From contig QPMI01000439.1 in NCBI GenBank assembly GCA_004431415.1, positions 186,001 to 250,000 of the forward strand: a DNA stretch of 64,000 bases, in the 5' to 3' direction. The DNA is from Cyanophora paradoxa (taxonomy: Eukaryota > Glaucocystophyceae > Cyanophorales > Cyanophoraceae). The position numbers and the translations under genes were made by a program. Below are positions 30,101-39,100 of the stretch, piece by piece (within the stretch, counting starts at the first letter, position 1; each line of letters opens with the position of its first letter). The notes below the pieces were generated by a model. That model was given only the letters and a program-made list of their open reading frames with translations. It did no database searches and was not told the DNA's origin.

Positions 30101-33100
30101 ACTCTCTAAGTGGTACGCGCTGCTGGCCTCGGAGCCTCGCGCGCTGTCGAGGGCCGTCGGGCTCCTCTTCACCAACGGCATGGAGGGGCATAAGCAAATC
30201 CCGCTTGTGCGCAAACTTGCCGGCGAGGGTACGATCGGCATCGTTGCCGATCGCTTCCTGGGCGCCTGCGGACTGAACCGCGCGGACCGTCTCCTCCTGG
30301 GTCGCTTGACTCAGCGCACCGAGGTTAACAACCTCGCTTGCGTGATCGAGACTGCGGCCGTGGTCGCCCGCACGGACCACCGCCTGCATGAGGGCCCGGA
30401 TTCCGGCCGCGCTATGCGTGCAATTCTGCGCGCGGCGTTCGCCCACCCCGAGGACCCGGGCTCATGCTCTGGGGTCGGTCCCCCGCCTGACGACTCCGAA
30501 GTCGTCTGGCCCGATCTCGCCTTCGAGTTCGACACCGCGTCGCCGCGCGCGTGGGACGATCTGCTCGCCGCTTGGGAGCAGCACGCCCCGAAGTCGGCAT
30601 GCTGGGACCTCGCATCTGAGGCGAGTTGGCTTAGCGACTCTGATCGCTCGCCGATCTTGTCCCTTCTCGTCGCGTCCGCGTACCTGCTCGCCCAGCCGGG
30701 CTTGCAGTGGCCCCGCATACTGGCTGAGAATGCCAACGGGTATGACGTGGCGTTTGACCCGCGGGACTGGGACGAGACGCCCGATACCCCGGTCTCGCCG
30801 GCCCTGACGGGCCGGACCGGAAAACCTCTGCAGCCCCGCAGAGTCGGTCCGCGGCGTTGCACGCCAGCAACAGCCGGCAGCGCTCGTCGCTGCACTTCCC
30901 CACGCCCGCCGCCGACCCTGGTGACCTCACCGGGTACGGCCCGGACCGCCCGTCGGACCTCGCGGTCCCGGAGTCCCCCGAAGGCGCGCCGCCCGGCGGC
31001 CTCAACGCCCCTATCCCGATTGCGCATGTGATCGATGGGATCTCGGGCCGCCCGCACGATTTCCGGCGCCTGCAGCTGCAGTGCCCAGGATTCGTCTACG
31101 CCCTGAATGCTGACGGCACTCTCGGCGCTAGCACGCGTGTCCAAATCCTCTTTGACACCGGCGCTATGGGCGAAGTTGGCGAGAAGCGCCACATGCCCCC
31201 GGGCACCCGGTACACGGGTGTGAAGGTCCTGAGGGCCTTCCTGCACCACGCCACGATCACGGCCGAAATCGCGCACGTCGTGCTGCGCTTCGGTGACGTG
31301 TACGTCTCGCGGGCCGTGTACGTCGTCCCCGACGGCTCCCTGGGCCCCAATGCCGACCTGCTCGTGGGCATCGGCACGATCATGATGGTCGAGGGGCGGA
31401 TAGACACGACCAGCTCTGGCTGGTGCCTGCACGCGCGCGACGCGCAATTCCGCCCCCACGTGATCCCTTTTTGCTGCCCGGACAAACGAAGGGGCCTCTC
31501 CTTGTCCGGGTCCTTCGCCCTGTCGTCCTGAAGGACGCGCGCGAGTGGATGGTCCGCTGCGTGATTGACGGCCCTGCGCCGCCTGCGGACCAGGCTCCGA
31601 CGCTCGCCGTCGGGCCGGCGCCCGACTCCTTGTCGGCGCTCGGGGTACTCGCGCCCCACCAGCTGCACCGGCGCCCAGCCGCGGGCGGCAGCCTGCATGT
31701 GCGGCTATTAAATCCCGCCAATGAGCCCGTCCTGCTGCCAGCAGGGGCCGTTGTTGCGGTGGCGGAGGCTAACAACCTGCCGCCCGGCGACTTCGGGTAT
31801 GACCCGCCACCAGACGATGCGCCCGTGCGCGCAGTCGCCGATACTTTCATCCGCACGCTGCGAGCCTTTTACCCTAAACGGGGCCAAGGCTTCCGCTCGA
31901 TGCGTCGCCGGGCCAATCGAACGGCCGCGGCTTATATGGCAGCTGAGGGCGCGCCGACGCCCCAGCACCCTGCCCCGGGCCTATCTTTGCGGCACCCGCC
32001 GCCCGGCAGTCCGATGCGACTGCAGCCACCGGGCAGGAGCCTGCGCCGAGCGCACCTCCGCTGTTTGTCCGCATGATGCGCGACGACGACGACGAGGGCC
32101 ATGAGGTCCCCATCGTCACGATGGAGGGCCTCGCGCTCCACGATGAGCCGGTGTCGTCCGACACCGACTCGGAGCTCGAGCGCGACGTCGGGTACCCGGG
32201 TTGGACCTCCCCAGAGGAGCGTGAACGAACCCGGCCGGCCCGCCGCGCCGAGCGCGCCGCACGCCGCCGCGCCCGCGCGGCGCGCGTTGCGCGTCAAGGG
32301 GCTAACGTAGTCCCAACCAATCCCTCCGGGGATCAAATAAATCTCGCTGCCGACGCAGCCGAGCAGCCGGCGCCTGCGCCGAGCACAGCTGCTGCCCGCC
32401 CCGCGACGGCACCAGCGCCGCTGGACGGCCCTGGCTGCTCCGTCCGTACCACGGACGCGCCGGGCGCGCCTTCTGCAGCCGAGTCCTCTGCCGCGCGCGG
32501 CAGGGACAAGGGCAAGGCGCCGCTGCGAGCCGCCCCTCCGGGCCCAGCGCCTGGACCCTCCCATGGCGGCCCCCCGCGGGCGCCTCCGGAAACGACGGGG
32601 ACGTCGTCTTCCGAAGAGGAGGAGTGGAACCGAGCACGTGCTAAAATCCCGGAATGCGGCTCGCATCCGGCGATGAGCACTGCTGAACGCGCCGAGCTCG
32701 AGGCTCTGCTCAAGCGCTATTCGTGCGCGTTCGCCGACTCGGTCACGGCCACCGAGGGCACGGCCAACCTCCTCCACTACGAGCACGTGATCCGATTGAC
32801 CTCACGGCTGCCCGTCTTCACGCCCCCGCGGCGTGTAAGCCCGCACGCCGAGGCCTTCGCCCGTGCTGAAATAAAGCGGCTCCTTGAGCTGGGCTTGATC
32901 CAGCCCTCGCAAGCCGCCTACGGCTCGCCGGTCGTGCTCGCTCCTAAGAAGGACGGCACCTGGCGGTTCTGCGTCGATTACCGACGCTTAAATGCAATCA
33001 CCGAGCGCGACGTCTTTCCGCTGCCGCGGATCGACGATCAGCTGGACCGCCTGCGGGGTCCATGATCTTCTCGACCGTCGACGCGACGGCGGGCTTCTGG

Positions 33101-36100
33101 CAGCTGCCGCTGGACCCTGCGTCCCGGCAGTACACGGCCTTCGTGGTGCCCTGGGGCCACTACGAGTGGCGCGTGACCCCGTTTGGCGTGACCAACGGGC
33201 CGGCCGCCTTCTCGCGCGCCGTGACCGCCATCCTCGGCCCCCTGCTCACGACTTGCGTCACCGCTTATATCGACGATATAACGGTGTTCTCGCCGAGCGT
33301 GCCCCAGCACCTGCTGGACCTCGAGGCCTTGTTCCGCGCAATCATGCCGGCGAACTTGCGCCTGAAGCCCTCCAAGTGCCGCTTCGGGGTGGCTGAGGTT
33401 GCCCTGCTCGGGCACCTCGTCTCGGCCGAGGGGATCCGCCAGGACCCCGCGAAGCTGGCGTTCATTCGCCAGTACCCGCCGCCAGCGAACGCTGACCAAT
33501 TGAGGTCGTTCCTGGGCTTGGCCGGGTACTACCGGCGGTTCGTGAACGGGTTTGCCCGTGTCACCCACCCTTTGCAGCGCCTGCTGCTTCGGGACGCCGT
33601 GTGGCAATGGACCGAGGTCCACCAAGCCGCCTTCGAGGCGCTGAAGGCTGCCCTGCTCGAGGATCTGGTACTCGGGTACCCGGATTTCGAGCGGCCCTTC
33701 ATCCTGTCGACCGACGCGTCGACGTACGCCATCGGCGCGATCCTGTCGCAGTCCGACGGCGGCTCGCCCGCCCGTGAGCGGCCCATCGCGTTCATCAGCC
33801 GAACGCTGGCGCCCGCTGAGCGGAATTACACCGCCACCGAGCTCGAGTGCTTGGCGGTTGTATGGGCAATAAAATACTGGCGGCACTTCCTCTTGGGAGG
33901 CCCCAGTTCCTGGTCCGGACGGACCACCAAGCGCTCCAGTGGCTGCGCTCGCGCGAGGCGACCTCTGGGAGGCTGGGACGCTGGTCCCTCCTCCTGCAGT
34001 CCTACGACTTCGTCGTAGAGTACCGCGCGGGGCGCAATAACGGAGGGCCCGACGCCTGCTCGCGGCCCCCGTTGAACCACCCGGTTCTCGCCCCTGGCGG
34101 CGCCGACGGCAGCTCAGCCGCGCCTGACGCGCTGGCTGGCGCTGCGGGCATGGCGTGCCCCAGCCCGGCGACCTCGATGAGCCGCTGCCGCTGTTTGCAG
34201 TCGCTCTGGGCGCCGAGGGCGCTGCGGACGCCCGGGTTGCCGTGGAAGCCCCGCCGGGCCCCCGCCTGACCGAGCTGGCTGATGAGCCGGACGAGGCCGC
34301 GCTGCCGGGCCCCGCCCATGCGCCTGGGCCCGCCGAGGCCGAAACGCCGGCGGCCCCGCCGAGTCGGGCGGAGATCCTCGTCGCGAGGCGACAGGCCCGT
34401 CTCCGGCGCCAGCTCGCCTTCGAGGGCGCTCCCGCCGCGAGGCGAGACGTCCAGCCCGCCCAGGGCCGCGTCCACGCCGGACGCGCGCGCCGCCTGAGGC
34501 CTTCCGAGAGGGCTCCGACGATGAGCCCGTCTCCCTCTCCGAGCGCGCGCCCAGAGCCGCGCCGGCGGACGCCGAAGACGAGCCCCAGGGGCCCCGGCGC
34601 CGCCCGAACCCCGAGCCCCTGCCGCTGGGCAGGAGGCGCCCCTGCCCGCAGCCCTGCAGCTGCCGCAGGCCGGCCCGCCGACCCGGCGCGGCCGCAAGCC
34701 GACCACCTGGGCCGCGATGCGGCAGGAGGTTGACGAGTGGCACCGCCTCGCTGTCGAGCAGGGCCTGCCGCCGGCCCCGCGCTCTCCGAGCCCACCGCCG
34801 GCTCCCGAGGCCGACCCCATGGAGCTGGGCTCCGATGGCGAGGTCGCCCCGCCCGTGCCGGGCCTGAGGCCCCGCGCGAGGCGTCCGAGCTTGAGCTCGA
34901 CGAGGACGGGTTCCCCGTTACCCTCCTCGATCGCGTACGCCGCCGGCTCCCGTCGGGACCGCGGCGCTACGAGGGCCTGTCGCGCCCCTGCCGCGCGACC
35001 AGCGTCCGCCTGAGGCCCCGCGCCGGGGCAAGACGCCCCGCAAGGCCGACAACCCGCGCCACTGGCGCTGCGGCCCGCCGCTGTACCCCCGTCAGGACGA
35101 TCCCGACGAGGGCCCGAGGGCGGCGCCCCGGCGGCGTCGTCCTCCGCGGCTGCGTCGACCACTGCGGCGACAGCGGGCTCATCTGAGCCGCCGGCTGCCC
35201 CTGAGGCGCCCTCGAGCGGCGACGCCGGCTCGAGCGGCGGCCCAGCCGCGGGCCTGGAACGGGAGCTCCTCTCGTCCAGCGCCATCGCCCCTGGCCCTGA
35301 GCTGGGCGAGGTCCGAGACCGCCGCAAGCCGCGCTTGCTGGAGCTGGTCCAGGACACCTGGGATTGCGCGCCGCCGCCTTCCCTTGACGGGCCCCTGCCC
35401 GAGGCCCTGCGCCACATGTTCCCCGCGCGGCGAGTCCGGCTGCTCGCTGCGCAGAAGGCGGACTCGCTGTGCCGCAAGCTGTTCTCCTGGCACGAGAACG
35501 GCGTGAACGAGGCGCGCTGCACGCGCGCCTCCTGCCAGACGGGCGACTGCTACCTCTGCAGTCAGGCCAAGGCGGCCTTCGTCAAATTCGCCCAGAAATT
35601 TGACGTGGACACAGACGGCGTGCTCGTCCGCCGCCCGGCCGCGCCCCACGGGCGCTTCGTGCCCGTCCTGCCTGAGTCCTGGCAGGACCGCGTCCTGTAC
35701 GCGTACCACGATGGGTGGGGCCACCGCGGCGCCTCGATCGTCGCCCGCCGGATCCTGCTGAGGTTCTGGTGGCCGGGCATGCTTGCGGCAGTCGCTCGCT
35801 ACGTGCGGAGCTGCCATTGCTGCCAGTTCGCCAAGGCTGTGAAGCCGCGGCGAACCGCGATCGCAGTCATCGAGGCCGAGGGCCGGAATGACTTGTGGCA
35901 GGTGGACGTGTTCCACCTTGACCCGACGCCGCGCGGCAACCGGTATTTGGTTGCCTGGGTGAACGCGTGGGACAAGTACACGCGGCTGTACCCGAAAGCC
36001 GACCTGGACGGCTGGTCCATGCTCGAAATGGGCCGAGACTTCGTCTCGAATGAGGGCGTGCCGCTGCGCCTCCTCATGGACAACGGGTCCAGCCTGAAGG

Positions 36101-39100
36101 GCGGCCCGTTCAACGAGTACTTCCGGAAGCTCGGGACTCGTTTCATTTACGCCGCTGCGTACCACCATTCGACGAATGGGCTGGTAGAGCGGCTGGGGGC
36201 GTCGTGAAGACGCTGCTCCACGCGGCGTGCCGCGCCGAGCGCGAGCCGATGCACGAGTGGGACCAGCACGTGCACGAGGTGCAGCTGGCGCTCCGCACGA
36301 CCGTGCACGCGGCCACGGGCTACTCGCCCGCGCTCCTGCACCTGGGGCACGAGCTCACGCTGCCCGCGGACGTGCGCTTCGGGGTCGAGATGCTCGACAC
36401 CCTTAGCTACGCCGACTACGTGTCAATCGTAGTGCGTTCCGCGAAGAGCCGCGAGGCTGCAGTGCGCGAGTACCGCCGCTGGTACCGCCGCCAAATGGTG
36501 CACCGGACGGGTGACCTGCCGGACCGCCGCCGCTTCGGCGTGGGCGACAAAGTCCTGTGCTGGCTGGGCGACCGTGACAAGGGGTTGTTCAACTCCTGGG
36601 TCGGCCCTTTCACCGTCATGAGCGTGCACCCGGGCGGGTACACGTACGTCGTACGTGGCCTTGCGCGGCCCTACGGCGCGGTGGGCGCCGGCCGCCAGAA
36701 GGCGCGCGACACCCGTGAGACGATCGTGCATATCGACTGCATGATCCCGTTCCGCGTGCGAGACGCGAACGCGCCTGCACGGCCGGCCCGAGGGCGGCCC
36801 AAGGCGGCGGGTGGGCCGGCTGCCGCGGCCGCAGCGCCGGCGGCTCCGGCGGGAGCGGCTTAAGGGAAAGCCGGCTCCGAGCCGCGTCCCGACCCCACGC
36901 GAGGGCAAGGACATGAGAGCGGCTGCGCTAGCCCCTTGGCAGCGCTGAGCAAGAGATCGCCCGAGGCGGGCTGGATCGACGGGCCTCAGAGCCCCGCGCA
37001 CAACGCGAAAGCCCCGAGCCGAGAGAAGAGGCTGCGGGCGGCCGTCAGCCTTGAGCACAGCTCGGCGCGGTGACAGGGTGCGAGTCCCTTGTAAAGACCC
37101 GGGCAAATTGGATGAGCCGCGGGCGGCCGGTGGCCTTGAGCACAGCTCGGCACGGTGACAGGGCTGGGGCCCTCCGAAGACCTAGCCGAGCCCTAGGACG
37201 CGCCTCGCGTCTGCAGAAGGGTCGGTAGGCGGCTGTGACGCCGAGTTCTGCCTCGGGTACAGCGACAGGGGATGTCCATTCCCCCTCCGTGTAAGACCTG
37301 GCGGTGTACCAGGGCGCGCCTTGCGCCGGTGGGGGTACACGCAGGCGGTCGTTACGCCGGATCCCACTCCGGGTACGACGACTGGGGACGCAAAAATTCC
37401 CCCATTCAGGGCTCTGCACCGGGGACGCTCGGTGGCAGTTCGCCTGGGAGGGTCACGTCCCCCTCGCAATGGACGTGCATGCACGGGTCGGGCAGGGCAC
37501 GTGCCGTCACGAGTGACGGTGGTTTGAGCCCTGTGGGCGGCGCCTAGCCTCGCCCTGGAGATCCCTAGCTCCACCGCCGTCGGGGTCCCCCGATTCGATG
37601 CCGTGCAATTGCTGTGGGAGCGCGGCTTGTGCCTAGGCAGCGTCGCACGACGGGCTGCATATCCCTAAGCGCTGGGACGGGCATATTGCTGTGGGCTATC
37701 GAGCGCCATCGCGACGCTACGCCCCGCGTTGCTGTTGCAGCGTGCGCTCTTGCGGCTAACGTGCTGCGCGATGAGGGCAGGGCCCCCTCGGCTTCTGTCT
37801 CCGTACCGCTCGCCTCGTGCGGGTTTGCCTGGGCCGCCGGCCCGAAGTTGGACCTTGCCCCTGGGCACTACACGCTGGAGTCGTACCGGCACCCGCCGGG
37901 CGACAGCCTTTTTCGATTCCCGGCAGTCGCCGGACGTAGACGGGCTCGGCGTCTTTTCGATTCCCGGCAGTAGCCGGTGACGCCGACCGTGAGTGGCTCG
38001 GAGCCTTTTTCGATTCCCGGCAGTAGCCGGTAGCTCCGAGCGTTTGTGTATAGCGGCCGGGGTCGCGTTGTATAGAGAGCTCAGGCTCGATCAAATTCCT
38101 GGCTTCCCCGGCCCTCTCTCTGTTCGCCTTCGGGCGTAGACCCGCGCGGACGCGGGATCCGAGAGGAGGAGTTGTCGCATCCGACTTTACAGTGGATGCT
38201 CGATTGTGAGCCGCTAGGGCTCTAGATGATGTATGCAGCCTTCGTGCTGCTAGGCCGACGGCGCCTAGGCTAGTTAGAGCGCCGCGGTCATTTGTATGCG
38301 TGTGTCGGGGTACGCCGTAGTTGGACGGGTACACCCGCAGTCTACCATCACGGTGGCTAACAGCAGCAGCACTCGCCAAACCCCGCCCTGCCGAGCTTGC
38401 ACTCCGCACGGGCTTCTCGCGCGCACGATTAGACACACTAATCTCGCACGCGACATGCAGAATACACATATATGCATTGTAAGTAGCCGCGGTTTGACGC
38501 ATGCGCAGATTACGAGGGTGAGGATTTTTACGGCGCCCTGCAGCGGGACGAGCTCGACGTTCCCTTGGATGGCGCACTCGATGTCAAGGGCTACGTCAAC
38601 GAAATTATCTGTCCTTTCCTCGAGCGGCTCTCACCAGGCAGCTGCCCCACTTTCCGAAGAAAGGTCAATATATATAGGTTTTGCATTTTGCGGATCGCGA
38701 TCGATCGCAGTTGAATGCTGATTGCTGATCTTGAGCGCTAGCTATATAGCTCACCATATATAGAAAGCTCGAGCTGACAAAGTTCGCGATCGCACAGACA
38801 TCTGCTGCTCGGAATTCGAAGCGACCGCGATCCGGAGCCCGAGATTTGGACGAGGACGAGAATGAAGACGATCGCGAGGGCGAAGCTGATCATGAGGGCG
38901 AGCTCTGGGATGCCGACGACGGGGACGAGGACGAGGACGAGGACGAAGACGAAGAGAACGCTGTATCGGGCGACGAGAGCGGCACAGCGAACAACAGCAA
39001 TGGGGAAGGGGAGACGACGGCGGGTGCGTACACGGGCATACGTGCTTGATACATTTCTTTATGTGTTCCTTGCAATTCTTTCTATTAAAATATGCGTATA

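Larger units (their letters stand above)
28935..38455 (+). mobile_element. Ty3/gypsy LTR retrotransposon
   Basis: The 9,521-bp element is bounded by 283-bp LTRs that start TGTCGC and end GCGACA, flanked on both sides by TGCAG (28,930-28,934 and 38,456-38,460), a 5-bp target duplication. The domain order is gag, protease (DTG), reverse transcriptase (YIDD), RNase H, integrase, which is the Ty3/gypsy order. The sequence after the left LTR (GGCGCCACTGCCGGG) is the expected primer binding site position. GAGAGGAGGAG just before the right LTR is a polypurine tract. It lies in an intron of P4. The coding region is split into many frames. Confidence 0.93.

Noticed and set aside
29532-36168. Long minus-strand frames across the retroelement
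   Set aside because: They are antisense shadows of a very GC-rich coding region; the plus strand holds the recognisable protease, RT, RNase H and integrase.
29503-36863. Programmed -1 frameshifting as explanation for the many frame changes
   Set aside because: One such site between gag and pol would be normal, but ten or more within single domains is not credible; missing bases explain the pattern better.
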